Positions 47,624 through 59,789 of a stretch of 64,000 bases of DNA are shown here, piece after piece. The notes below the pieces were generated by a model. The model had not been told where the DNA came from, did no database searches, and was given only the letters and a program-made list of their open reading frames with translations. The position numbers and the translations under genes are program-made. Origin of the DNA: [Phialemoniopsis] sp. UDSM-2020 (taxonomy: Eukaryota; Ascomycota; Sordariomycetes; Thyridiales; Thyridiaceae); assembly GCA_018873225.1 (NCBI GenBank), contig JAEILZ010000003.1:2604001-2668000 (forward strand). The letters are read 5' to 3'. Positions within the stretch are counted from its first letter, which is position 1; each line of letters opens with the position of its first letter.

Positions 47624-49988
47624 CTACGAAGCCGTCAACTCCTCCATCCTCCTCTCCAGCTCGGGTACCTGCCTCAGCAGCACTTCCAGGTCCTCCTTCT
47701 CGTCCTCGAGCTTCAGGCGCCTGTCAGCGTCCAGCTTCGTGAAGACAAAGTTGCCTTGCCCATCAAACTGCAGGATGTGGCTGTGATACTTCCACAGACT
47801 GCGTCGGTGACTGACTGTCATGAGAGTAATGTCTAGACTTTTGGCGTTGTCATACATGACCTTCTCCATGTCGAGCGTGACGCTCGACGTACACTCATCG
47901 AGAATAGCATACCGTGGCTTGTGATAAAAGAGTCTGGCCATAGCTACCCGCTGTTGCAGGCCGCCACTCAGAACATCTCGCCACTCGGCTTCGGCATCCC
48001 ACCCCTCGGGGTACATGTCAACAAGATGCTCGAGGTTGGTTATCTTGAGCACGTCGAGCAACTCGGCATCGGTGACGCCCTTGGCACGCACGGTGCGAAG
48101 GCCATCGGGATAGGTGATTTGCTGGCGTAGAGAACCGCGTGACAAGTAAGGTCTTTGGGGGATATAGAAGATGTCGGTGAAGGGCGGTTTGTGAACAGTG
48201 CCGCCGTATACGGGCCATAGGCCTCCGAGAATGCGGAAAAGGGATGATTTGCCGCATCCGTTGGGTCCGACGACCAAGAGATGATCACCCTGCTTGAGGG
48301 AGAAAGACAGGGCTTTGACTAGGACATCGCCGTTTGGTGAGATGATGGGACTGAAATACCCAAGTTAGTTTGGCGGATCCCAAAAACAACTCAAACCAAA
48401 GGGCGAAAACTTACACGTCGATAAATTTGATATCCCTGCTCTCAACGACCTCACCTCGGCCCTTCAGAACTGCCTCGTTGCCCTCGGTGCCGGAGCTTGA
48501 TACAAGCTTCTTCTCAAAATGACCGGCCTGGATGTCATCCATGACGTTGAGAAGGGACGCAACGCGTGATGTGTAGCCTGCAAGCTCCATGATCTCGCGG
48601 TAAGAGAACATGATACGGCCAAAGGCGTCGGAGGCCGACAGAAGCATGCGCCTATTCGTGACGAAGCTTTCGGTCCTGTCGCCCATGTTCATGGCTATTT
48701 GACCCGGGAGTTTGACAAAGACGGGCACACTGCAGAGGAGTAGGCCGAGCGCACCCCAGAAGTACTTGATGACAAAGTCCTCCATGAAGCCATGGTAGAA
48801 GCGCCGGCGCAGTATGTAGTTGACGTGCTTGATCAATGTGAAGTAGCCTTTGTCAAGTGTATCCTTCTCTGCCTCGTGGCCTGCGTAGAGCGCAACCTCC
48901 TCGCTATGATCGATCAAGCGCGAGTGTTGGAAGCGGAATTCACCCTCCAAGCGTGCCTCGTCGGCAACATATTTGCCAAAGGGCGGCGTAAGGGCTCTCA
49001 TGACGTTGGCTGATAATTGGACGAGTAATGACATGAAGACGACACCCTCGCCACCCACACTTTTGGATAATGACCAGGTATAGATGGTCTGGACTGGTCA
49101 GCTTGAGATGCAGAAACATCACCCAGATAATGGAAACATACCATGTCTAGAACGGGCTTCGCTAGATTGCTATATAGCTCTGCCAGACTGTTTGAGAATT
49201 TGGCCACGTCGACAGCGATGAGCTGATCAGGATTCTTTATCCTGTCATCCAAAGCGGAGATGCCATAGAAGGTCAGTTGTGAGAGATACTGGTCGTGAAT
49301 GTACTGCGTCAAGCGAGTACGGTACTTTAATGACAGCTCTGCTTGGTGATATGAAAGCTGTACATGGCCAGTCTAGTCAGCACTGAACAATCCCAGCACG
49401 GCGCCTTGCTCGCGATAGGCTACTTACCATAGAATTTGTGAAGGTAGCGGGGACGGCTATCAGCATCCACCAAACAATGCGCATGAGGAACTCCTTGCCG
49501 TTGCCCTTGACGAGACTCTTGACAATGGCGCCATCCATCTCGGCCACCTTGAGACTGATCAATGTCCTGACCACCAGGAAGAAGCTGTGGCTGATGAGCA
49601 GGCGAGTCTCCTGGCTCCTCCAGCCCGGTATCACGATGCGCAGGAGGCGGAGCAGCGAGCGGAAGAACTCGCGGTTCAACTCGACCTTCTTCTTCTTTTT
49701 GCCTCCCTTGGCCGCATCATCTCCCTCATCCTCCTGGTCGCCGCCTGTCGTTGAGGTGGTGCCGGAGCGCTGAGCGCGGCGCTCGGCCTCGCGGGCAGAG
49801 GCAGCCTTTTGCTCTTGTACGGCATGGCGCACCCGGTTGACGAGGGCGACGAAGAGGGTCAGCCAGACGGCGCGGGATATGCGGGTGCGGTTGGAGAGAT
49901 AGAGACGCGTGATCTCGGCGACGACGCCGCGGATAGTGCGCTCGCGCAGGGGCTGCGGCGGCAGCATCTTGGAGGGTGCAGCCGCCAT
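47624..49988 (-). CDS. Peroxisomal ABCD-family fatty-acyl half-transporter (Pxa1/Pxa2-like)
   Basis: Complement of 47624..48350, 48415..49088, 49142..49357 and 49428..49988, giving 725 residues, a half-transporter. The membrane domain is the ALD type: [40 protein letters not shown] with [13 protein letters not shown], and [12 protein letters not shown]. The nucleotide-binding domain starts near 480 and has Walker [10 protein letters not shown] (about 512-520), signature [19 protein letters not shown] (about 614), Walker [11 protein letters not shown] and the switch histidine in [15 protein letters not shown] proteins carry very-long-chain fatty acids or their CoA esters into peroxisomes as dimers. 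The ABCD consensus LSGGEKQR is LSGGLQQR here. The N-terminal basic, Gly/Lys-rich stretch separates two hydrophobic segments. I cannot decide between Pxa1 and Pxa2. Confidence 0.92.
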
Positions 49989-50675
49989 GATTGCTCGGAA
50001 GCGTTGGGTTCTGGTCGATGCAATTGAGGCCGAGCTTGGTCGCAGAGAATCGTCGTGAGAACGCGAGACGACTATGAGGTAGACCGAGGCTGCTCGTGAG
50101 TCGCACAGGTGGAACTAAGTTCGCGAGACAGGACCATGAGGGTTGCAGCAAGACGAGACAAGGAGAGCGTAGCAAGATGGTCTCAACTAATTGAAGGAAA
50201 TCATGTCGCCCTGTCAAGTCTTTGATGTTGTTGCAATTGCTAGCATTCCGCACGGGATCTAAGCAGGCACATGTTGTTCGGACTTGATTAAGTTGGGTTG
50301 GGCCAACCGTAGCGCATGCAATTGTGTCCCTCGGCGTTGCGTCACTGCGAAATGCGCATGGCTTTTGCAGCAACTACGGAGTAAAATGCGCCCACATTCA
50401 GTGGTTCCGGGGGGGAAGACATGGGCACTCTGGGGGAGAATACAAGGGATCCATTGATGGATTTTGGCATGTGATTTCATCCATCGTTTCTGAGTAATTG
50501 AGCCTGGAGCTGGAGGTTCCTTTTTTGTGGGGAAGTCTCCAAGACCCCAATTTGGCAGGTACCTAATCTGACTGAGGAGCAGCTTCACAACTCCACGCGC
50601 CGCCTCCATCTTATTAGCGTCTTTGATAGACCATACATACATCGTCCATCGACACGGATATCCAGCTAGCCAGCC
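49989..50675. promoter_or_regulatory. Divergent promoter region, ABCD transporter/PGA1
   Basis: The 687 bp between start codons pointing outward must contain both promoters. No oleate-response pair (CCTCGG type) was recognised with confidence. Confidence 0.5.
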
Positions 50676-51464
50676 ATGGCCACGCTCTCTCGTCTGCTAT
50701 GTCTCTTGACATACTTCTCGGTCGCCCTCGCCAACGTCGAGAAGGTTGTCTTCAAGGGACCTAGGACCATCAATGTCCCCTCCCAGCACCCGACCATCAA
50801 CGACCTCCAGCTCGACGTGCTGACCCCCGACCAGCCGTCTCTGAGAACACACCTCCGAGCAGCTTTTCCAAATGACCCATCAGACAAAGGGCCGTCGACA
50901 TGGTTTCTGCTGGACAACCTAAACCCCGGCCAACGCTACGAAGTCCGCCTTTGTTGGGCTGCTACTGTAAGTCTCGGGCTTCCTACGATCCCCGTCTTGG
51001 TATAGCGAGAGACAAAACAAGCGCATTGGCTGACCAAACCTGTATAGCAACCGACGGCTTTCCACTTGAAGACCATCCCAGTGCCCCTGGTCTGGGACAC
51101 TCCTGATCTCATCACCTCGCTCTGGGACTACTCCACCGCCCGCATTCAAGATGCGAGCGCAGACCAAAAAGCTCAGCAAAAGACCAAGCAGGCGGATCGA
51201 GATGCCTCTGTCCTCTTCCTACAACTCACGGCTGCTGCCGAGTACTACACCACGGACGCGAAATTGATGGAGAATGTCCCCCCCGTCTACGTCGACGTCA
51301 TTCTGGACCCCTACATTTTCAACATGCTCCCTCGATCCATGGTCCCCACCATCATTTATGTAATTGTCATTTCCACCATCGCTTGGCTGGTCGCTCAGCA
51401 AGTTGTCGTGTGGCTGCGCGCAGTTGCTACCAGCGAGGCAGACAAGGAGAAGAAGACGCAGTAA
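50676..51464 (+). CDS. PGA1: GPI mannosyltransferase II co-activator Pga1
   Basis: Exons 50676..50966 and 51048..51464 encode 235 residues; the 81-bp intron lies between codons. The N-terminus MATLSRLLCLLTYFSVALA is a signal peptide. The lumenal part has NVEKVVFKGPRTINVP, TWFLLDNLNPGQRYEVRLCW and, across the splice, AATQPTAF. A single C-terminal membrane segment (about 195-220) and a short Lys/Glu cytosolic tail follow. Yeast Pga1 is the essential partner of Gpi18 for addition of the second mannose to GPI precursors in the ER. The match rests on the RYEVRLCWAATQPT block, signal peptide and topology, all as in fungal Pga1. Convergent with the WW-domain gene (313 bp apart). Confidence 0.9.
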
Positions 51465-51777
51465 TGTGACTCGAGGTTGAAGCCTCGTTGCCGCGGTCCT
51501 TACGAGCATCCGGAGAGCACATACCCTTTCATATATTTCGACAGTACTCACGCAGAAAGAAACATAAACCTAACAGCCAAACGGGAAATCCCCCACACGA
51601 CCTCTATGAAAATGCATCGATCCGTCTCCATAGTCGCTCAAATATGCGCAACACCTCAGACACAGACAGCCCTTTTACTCACGAGCAGTCCCTTCAGACT
51701 AGCCTGCCTACCTGCGAGAAGCAGTACCTGTCCCGCTCTTCCCAAAACATCCAACAACTTCCCCACTACCTCCCCCT

Positions 51778-53252
51778 CTAGTATTGGCCGTATCCCTGAC
51801 CCTGGTGAGGGTGGCTACCGTGCGGTACGGGAGGCCCTTGATGTTGTTGCTGCTGGCTGCCATATTGCGGCTGCGACTGGCCATACGCTTGCTGGGGCGG
51901 AGGAGGATAATACTGTGGGGCACCACCACCGTACTGTTGCTGCGGCTGCCCATGTTGTGGCTGGTGTTGCGGTGCACCGTACCCGGACTGGCCCTGAGGC
52001 GGCGGCGGTCCCGAACCGTACTGTTGATGCTGCGGTTGGCCGGGAGGGGGTGGGAAGGACGGCGTATGCTGGCCCTGATATTGATTGTGGTGTTGACCTT
52101 GGTGCTGGCCTTGGTGCTGGCCCTGTTGTCCCTGATGACTTTGCTGGCCATACGAACCGTGCTGACCTTGTCCGGGCGTCGGCTGATACGACTGGTTCTG
52201 ACCAGGCGGCGGGGGAAACGACTGGTTCTGGGGCTGATTGGGGGGAGGCGAGTGATAGGAAGGCGTCCCTGACTGAGAAGGTTGCTGGGACGTTGATGGA
52301 TTGTAAGACCCTTGTCCGGGCGTCTGATAGGATGTCGGTGGTGCTTGGCCGCTATAGGTGCCTGACTGGCCCGAGTTCGAGTAGCCGTAGTTTTGGTTCT
52401 GTGAAGAGGATTAGCAAATGGCATTTTCGCAAGCCCCCAGGCGTCCTGTCCAAACATACCTGATTCTGGCCGTGGCTTCCGCCAAACATATTCGCAACCC
52501 CTCCGAAGACAGATCCGGCCATGCCACCGGTGTTCTGCGGGTTCGACGAGGGTGCGCCGTGGTAGTTCTGGGGCGCGGCCGGCTTGTTGCTCGAGGAGAA
52601 GAGGTTCGACGCCAGTGATCCGACCAGCTTGCCGCCCAGGCCGCCGCCACCACTGCTGCTAGAATGGCCGCCGCCGCCGCTTCCGTGGCTCAGGCCTCCG
52701 ATGAGCTGACCTGCAATGTTGCCGAGCGGGCTCGATCCGTGCCCACCGCTGCTGTGCTTGCCGCCGCCGAGTTGGCTCGATAGTAAATTACCCGCGAAGC
52801 TCTAAGTGGCACAAGAAGCAGAGGTCAGAACTAGCCAGTTATACACTCGAGTCAACGCAACAGAGATAGTAGATATTCAAACTTACACCAAAGCCTCTCT
52901 CCCCAGAAGGGCCGTCGCCGCCGCCGCCCCTCGTGCCGTCCGCGCCCGGAGGCATGACGGGCTCCAACCTGCCGTCGGCGTGCTTGACCGTCTGGGTGCC
53001 GTCCGGGTGCGTGATGATCTGCGGCGACGCCGAGCCGCCCGGCGGGCCGCCGAAGGGGTGCTCGCCGGCCTGCGCCGGGGTGCCGCCCACGGGCGCGGCG
53101 TCGGTGGGCGTCTCCCACTGCGAGACGCCCGTCGACAGCTGGACAAAGTAGTACTTCTTGCTGGCGCCGTCCCACTGCGCGATCCATCCCGCGGGCAAGG
53201 GTGGCGGCGCAAAGGTCGGGCCTTCGCTGCCGGGAGATGCCGGGCCTGCCAT
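51778..53252 (-). CDS. WW-domain protein with Gly-rich and prion-like Gln/Pro/Tyr tail
   Basis: Complement of 51778..52398, 52460..52801 and 52887..53252, giving 442 residues; both introns (61 and 85 bp) lie between codons. A WW domain with Trp23 and Trp46 (LPAGWIAQWDGASKKYYF) starts near residue 20. Residues 85-122 are Gly/Pro-rich. Exon 2 encodes a Ser/Gly-rich segment with repeated GGxxGG blocks. The last 206 residues are dominated by Gln, Gly, Pro, Tyr, Ser and His, for example GQGSYNPSTSQQPSQSG and repeated GQHQ units. WW domains bind Pro-rich PPxY or PPLP motifs; the tail contains PPPP and PPPG runs that could bind it. No enzymatic domain is seen. Likely cytoplasmic or nuclear; function unknown. 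Confidence 0.85.
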
Positions 53253-54343
53253 TGCGTTTCCGAGCTGGTGTGTCGATTTTTCGAGTAGGGTTCTTTAGGT
53301 ATCTGGAAAGCGCGGGATCGTTCGGGCGCGTTGTAGCGGAAGAAAGTAGTTGGCGAGGGAGGAGGAGCCCAGATCGGCTTTGCGCTTGGGCAAGGATAGA
53401 GATATATTTATGACGCTGTATTTCTGGGTCGCGCAAGGGTCGAGATGCGGAATCGCAGGACTCGACTACCGCCACCAAAGACGGCAATGATGATAGAAAG
53501 GTGCACCACACACAGTCGCGGTTTTTGAAAACCAAGTCGAAAAAGGACGGGAGAGGGAGAAGAACAAGACGGAGGTAGTCAGCGTGGGAGCTGAAGGCGG
53601 TGCAGTCGAGTAAAAAGGTGTGGTGTCAAAAGTGCACCCGTCTCAATAAGTACCAATTTGGTATGGAGGGGTATTGGATGTAGGTAGTGAGGATTCATCA
53701 GGACATGACAGGGATCCTATCTGGATTTCTTGCGGCTGGAGGAGCCAGCCGGGCATGCCTGGGGGACTTAGGGACTTACTCTGGCATTAACTAGCGTTGA
53801 TATTAGCCTTCTTCGGTTGGGATGGGGCCTCATGTCGCAACTTTCAGCGTTGATATTGAGGCTGTGTCGCGCCTCATCTTGTTGAGAGGCAGCCCAGTCC
53901 AGCACACCAGAATCTTTGTGCGCTCCCTACTTTACTTTGACCTTAAATCACAAGTATTAGGGGAAATAATGGTTCCGAACATAGAGCATACCAGTTGACA
54001 GCACCTCTCTAGGTACTAAGTAGACTACTTGTTATCTCCCCTGCACTGCGTGGACTCCCTTTTTGCTTTCCTCTTACTGCAAATGACTCGCCTCTTACTT
54101 CAAATCGGCAACTTGTGCAAGAATGTTACATGGGTCAAAGTTACGAATGTTATCCATTGAGTTGCTTTCAAGACTGGGCCATCCCAGAGCCTTTCTTAAT
54201 TGATCTAGGACTGAGAACAGTATTGTTGCTCGCCTCTACCCATGCTGTCTATTGATTCTGTCATAACCTCGTTGGCCATGGCTGTTGAGAGCCTGGCCAT
54301 CTGAACAATGCTTTTCCTTGCAAATGAACCGTGAATCACCTCG
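53253..54343. other. Intergenic region
   Basis: The 1.09 kb contain the WW-gene promoter and GDE1 3' UTR. No ORF of interest and no repeat is recognised. Confidence 0.55.
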
Positions 54344-57300
54344 TTAGGCCTGCGCGCCTAGCTGGACAGCCACCTCTGACGGTCGGTCTTGGAGGGCCTC
54401 CTCCTCCACAACTGTCACCGTTGTTGACGAGGGCGTTCCCTCCTCCTTGGTCAGGCCCTTTCGTATGGCAAGAACGCTGTCGACAATCACGGCATCTATG
54501 CCTTCTTTGACTTGACGCTATAGAAAACCAGTTAGCTTCAATGTTCTTCCTTCAATTTAGCCTGGTGCGTTGCCATCTTACCTCGACCAACTCGGGGTCA
54601 TTATTCTGAACCCCGTAACTGACACACACCAGACCATTCTGTTTCACCACTCGCACGAGGCGCGGGCTATTGACAAACGGTTCGGACACGCTCACAATGC
54701 CCAGCAAGTTCCATCGGCTGGCAAAGCGGATTGCCTCCTGCAGGCTGCTCGCCCGGATGTCCCCGACTTCCTCGTTTCCAGCATCCGTCAGAAACATGAT
54801 CGGGTAGTTGGGTTGCTTGAATGACAGGCAGAGGCAGATATCGGGGTTGAAGGACGAAAAAATGATGTTCCGATTGCCAGCGAGGTCGTATACTTTGGCC
54901 AGGACAGTGTCACAGAACGAGTTGAGCTCGACTGCATACGTGTCCATCTCGTGCTCCTCGCTCTCGTGCAGCATGGGATACTTCATCTCTATGTTAAAGC
55001 CGACGGTACCTGGCAGCTGTTTGAACAGGTCCTCTAGTGTCGCAAAAGGGGCCTGGATGAAATTCCCTCGCGAATTGGCCTTGAATCCCTTCTCCTTGAA
55101 GTCCCTCGTGTGCTTCATTCTCTCGTCCAGGTAGGCTCGGTCGTGGACATTGAAGCTCGACGACAGGGATCGATGGCGCCTGTTGGAATCGAGGCTATGC
55201 TTGCGGATCGGCGGTCTCAAGACGCCGCCCGCAGAGTGGGAATGTCTCGTGGAATCGGGGTTGATGTGCAGGAATTGTTCCAGGGTCAGAGTGTGAACGG
55301 GCGCATCAAATCCCGTTTCGCTGACCAGGAAATCGTGATAGATGACGGGAATATGGTCCTTTGTGAGCTGGACATCAAACTCAACATAGTTGGCGCCCAG
55401 ATTGGCCGCCGCGATGAAGGAAGGTACGGTATTCTCGCCAAGTTGGAGCGACTTGTTGGATGCCAAATTCTTTCCCATACCGCGATGGCCGATGACCATA
55501 GTCGACGACATCTTCCTCCAGTATGTTTGCTCCGACGTGACCTCCATGTTGGGGTGTGTGAAGGGTGTGACGACCAAGAAGTTGAAGTTGACAGTGCCAA
55601 TTATATCCAGGTTAGCCGAGAGAATGGGGACGCAGACGTCTCCTTGCAGATTCATCCTCTTCATCCCAATCGTGGGTCGGATATGAGACAGCAGCGCGAC
55701 ACCTCTGCCAACCTTGTTCTTCTCGTTGCCAGAATACGTTGGGACAATATCGAAAAACAGCTTGACTCTGGCTGCATCATGTGTAGTGAAGACAACGGGA
55801 TCTGTAGAAACATTCTCCTGTACCGGTAGATCAATGATCGTCGGCTCGCCTTGTGCTCCGTCGGCAGAAACGACCACAGAAAGCGCAGTATCAAGCTGGG
55901 TGGTATGAGCTTCCGTCATTGGGATCTTATCCAGCTTGACAGCCTCGATATTCTTCCGCATGTCCATGGATCCAAGACTGACGAGTACCAAGGTTTCATC
56001 CTTGAGATATCGGTGACCATATGTTCTGACAGGGTCCGCAGGCCTGGAGATGAGGTTCTTCGAACGGCGATCGCCAAGAGAAGACACTTCGGGGGGCGAC
56101 GTCCCCGCCGTGGGCGGCGTCGTAGCTGCAGAGGTTTTCGTTGTCGTCTCTCCCGAAGCTAAGGCATCCAACAACATACGAGCTATGGGAAGATGACCCC
56201 TTAGTGCTGCGTGTTCCTTGGCTGTCCAGCCAGAAGAATCAATTTTGCCGGCGTCGGCGCCTGCTTCAACCAACAGCTGCGCCACCGTGTAGTGACCATC
56301 AACAGCAGCGATGTGTAGCGGAGTCCAGGCAAAAGTCTTCTCGGCGAGCTCGAGGTCCGCCTTCTGGCTCTCAGTGCCGGCTAAGAGAATTTTCGCGCAC
56401 TCATCATGACCGAAACGAGCAGCTACATGTAAAGCTGTCTCTCCGGCTTGATCTTGCCAGTTGATATCGACGCCCGCATCGACCAACATCTGCACAATAT
56501 TGTGGAAGTTGTGCTTAGTCGCAATAGCGAGTACAGCGCTCGACTTGGAGATGTTCCTCCTCACCTCAACTTTGTTGTCATTGACGCCTTGCCAATCTTC
56601 ACCCAAGAGGAGGGCCTTGGTCGTCAAAGGGTGACCACCAAGGACACTCAGATGCAGTGGCGCATTTCCCTCCTTGTCCTGCCACTCAGGGGCGTCTATG
56701 CCGTTCTCCACGTCAAATTGACCCCATTCTTGCATTTTAGCCATGATGATTTGGCATACAACCACAAAGCCAAACTGCGCCGCATAGTGAAGAGGAAGGC
56801 GACCGAAAGAATCTCGAGAACTCAAGCCTTGCCTCTGCTCCGGGCGGAGCTTATCGAGGAGGTAAGTCAAGATTTGAACAGGGGCATGGTTGGCATCAAC
56901 AGCACCAGACTCTTTGATGTAGGAAGAGCGAGGCACTGCGAGAGGCGAGGTTGCAGGAGTCAAATACTGCGCTGCGTAATGATTTGCCTGCAGCATGTTT
57001 TCGGACTGTGGCTCCTCGTCGGCGGACGGGGAGGATTTGCTACGTCCAATGTGAATGACCAGGCGATGGATACAGTTCCTCTCGTTGATGTCGTCGGGTT
57101 CATCAAGCGAATGAACGAGCCCCAAGAGAAAGTCGATAGCGCCCTTCGATCTTGCAGAGATTGAACGCTGAAGCAAGTTCAACAGCATAGTCTGGGCCAG
57201 GAAGTCGGAGACGTCCAATTTCCCCTCCTTTAGACCAGCATCAAGACCTTGGACATCATCAGTCCGTATGGCCTGGTCCAACCGGTCTAGGAGAGCAGCT

Positions 57301-58024
57301 GGGAGGCTGAGCATGGCTTTCGCCGATGCTCGTCCCAGAGACCGCGCGGATCTGTCAGACTTGGAATCGTCAATCTGATTAGACTCACTCAAAACGCTCA
57401 GCCATTTGTTGACTTCGGTGACCAGCCGGGAAACGACACTGTCCTTTGCAAAAGGCCGTGGGTCGACCTTGGTGGCAATGTATCGATGCTGCGTGGACGT
57501 GTTGGGGACTTTCTTGTCCAACTTCTTGGTGATCTTGACGAAGCCGCGGCGGTTGATCTCGCCGAACCAAGCCAGCTTCCTCAGCTGGCTGCGCAACTCG
57601 AGCAGAGCGCCCATGAGCTCCTCAATCTCATCCTGGTCCAGGTCCGAGACTGCATCCGGAGCGCGGCCATACCGGTCCTGCAGAAGCCGCAGCCGACGAT
57701 AGGTCTCACCAAACTTCTTATTGTAGAAAGAGTCGACATCTTCGAGGTTGCGATCCAGGTCAAAAAAGAACTCTGTGGTTTTGGTTAGGTGACGGCCTTA
57801 GGCCCCGAGCGGATCCGACAAAGAGCTCCCACCTGCGAGATCCACCTTCTCTCCGCTCTTCGCTGTTTGTGCTGCCGCCTTGATCAACTTCTTCAGGCCC
57901 TTGTAGTTGATGTAAGACGAGGCCCATTCGGGAACCTGGTTGCGGGGGAGGCTGTTGCCCTGTATCAGCTCAGTCCAAACGTGCTGGGCAACAAAGGGAC
58001 ACCATACTTTCTACCAAACTTCAT
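54344..58024 (-). CDS. GDE1: Glycerophosphodiester phosphodiesterase GDE1 (SPX-ankyrin-GDPD)
   Basis: Complement of 54344..54517, 54582..57772, 57833..57951 and 58008..58024, giving 1166 residues. The first exon is only 17 nt. Spliced to the acceptor at 57952 it gives MKFGRNLPRNQVPEW, the canonical SPX start, with YINYKGLKKLIK following (SPX about 1-210). About six ankyrin repeats (about 335-580) include GRLPLHYAAQFG, NAPLHLSVLGGH, GETALHVAARFGH and WTPLHIAAVDGH. The GDPD domain (about 800-1150) has VIGHRGMGKN, GENTVPSFIAAANLGANYVE, FDVQLTKDHIPVIYHDF and the MFLTDAGNEE end region, with the expected His, Glu, Asp and His catalytic residues present. Gde1 hydrolyses glycerophosphocholine, releasing choline and glycerol 3-phosphate. 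The SPX domain suggests inositol-pyrophosphate/phosphate control. The intact catalytic motif argues against a Pho81/NUC-2 role. Confidence 0.94.
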
Positions 58025-59789
58025 GGTGAGAACGGGGTGTAATGTGAGATGGTGAGGTAAAAGTTGGGTCGCGAGTGTCGAGGCTCTATTGTGTATGTAC
58101 TTGTCAAAGTGTACGTGTCCCGTCGCTCACAGCAAGGTGATAATTGAGACGACGGAGATCGATCAAGGTGATTGCTGGATCAACACCGTGGTGGTCTGCA
58201 TCTTGATTGTGAGAAGAGTCTCGTGACTTTGAACAGAGAGGCGAACAGCAAAGACCTCAAGTGGGTGGTACTACTGAGGCGGTAGTATGATGTTGGGATG
58301 TAAAGGAGTTGTCTTTGTGCTCTTCAAGAGAATCCAGTCGATTCCTTGAAGGCGGGACAAAGCTCTGAGATCATAGCGATTGAAGTGAGAAAGAGTGAAA
58401 AGATAGACATGCAAGAAGGAAGCTCAGAAGGGAAGAGCTAGACAGGTGCTAGCTAGCTCTGCTGGGAAGAGCCAAGATGAGTTTGCAGAACGGCCTTTAC
58501 ACGCAAGTGCCATGTAATCTCTCGGGGAAGGGAGACGATGGGGGAGGAAAACATGGAGCAGCAAGGTGATATGGCGCCCGAGGCTTGCCCTGACTGCTCG
58601 CCCAGGTGTGGTTTTTGGTTTTGAAGCCAATTCCAACGAATGAAATCATATGTGGGGTACATGCACACACTAGCGCCAGCAGCCACAGTACAAGTTCCAG
58701 GCGTGTCTTTAGCGGGCGGGTCGGGTACATGAGATGTCAGGATGCTGTACGAGTCGAGATATCAATCAATGCTGCCGCCCGCTGTAGCATCCCGCCGGGA
58801 CTGCCAAACCGGGCCAGTCACAGCGTCCTGGAGTGGGCGTGGATGGGCGGTCAGCCCCTACTGGACCAATCCTGCCCTGCCCTGAATGCCACCCCCACTT
58901 CGAAGGCTTGACCCGGAATAGCCGTGCACACCGTGATACCTCTCCAAATGGGTGTCAGCAAGGTTGACGGTTTTGGATCAGCATTTACCTACTTGAATTA
59001 CTAACTGACCTAGTGATCGTATACACCTAGGTAGTGGGATAATCCTAAGTGATCAGTCAAGAATTGAGGTGCATTGAGACGGCGAACCGTCAACTAATCT
59101 GTCACCCACTTACTCTACTTCGAGGTGTGGCCCCTCCTTTGGACCGTCTCCAAATTGGACCCCTGGCGTGCTCCAAAACAGTCCAGAAGTACCTCCGACA
59201 GTGAGCCATTCGTCAATTGGCTCACAATTGACCCTGCTGCCAGACTTATGCAGCATGTCCCGCCGAAATGCCCTCGAGGTCTTGAAAATTCTCACCGCCA
59301 AGTTCATTGCCCCACGATGCTCGAAAGCCTCTGGCTGATTCCCTCATCCAGGGTCCAGGTAGCTCTCCGGTGCTCGGCCTATGAAAGTGGGCATGTGACC
59401 ACACAGCGTGACCATCGAAGAGACCCTTCACGCATTAGTCAGGGACCACACAGTCTGGCATGTGCTCAGCATGTCAAGCGATGCGTTGCTCCACGACCTA
59501 GGCCCGCCACACATCGCCTTGGACAACCGGCAGTCAGGACATAGTTGTATATTCTGTTCAGACTAGCTGGCCCGGGCTGCAAAAGGGGCCGATCCGTCTA
59601 GCTTCTATTTATTTGGCTAAGCACCAGTGACCCATGTGTTATTAACATGCAGGGACACGCTCAGTAGTCTATGTCGCACAAGTCTACTCCCGCCTAGTAT
59701 AAATCTACAAATTCAATGGGTATCGTAGTGACTCGAAGTCTATAAGGTTGTTTTTGAAGAGGGAAACCCAATTCCACCATATCAGATGG
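58025..59789. other. GDE1 upstream region with a second MITE-like element
   Basis: The 1.77 kb hold the GDE1 promoter, a MITE copy at 58945-59112 (listed separately) and the 3' flank of the PPR-like gene. An ORF at 59125-59544 beside the element has no recognisable domain. No CACGTG phosphate-response site was seen close to GDE1. Confidence 0.5.
58945..59112. mobile_element. MITE-like element, copy 2
   Basis: A 168-bp diverged copy of the element at 35510-35674, in the same orientation. It begins CAAATGGGTG and ends CACCCACTTA. The terminal inverted repeats (58945-58974 and 59083-59112) match at 21 of 30 positions, with the core GTTGACGGTT. The interior is similar by eye, including AATTGAGGT and GTGATCAGT. 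The flanks CTCTC (58940-58944) and CTCTA (59113-59117) are a 4-of-5 candidate target duplication. It has no coding capacity. Confidence 0.75.

Noticed and set aside
59125..59544. 139-residue ORF next to the second MITE
   Set aside because: It starts just outside the element, but shows no transposase or other motif.
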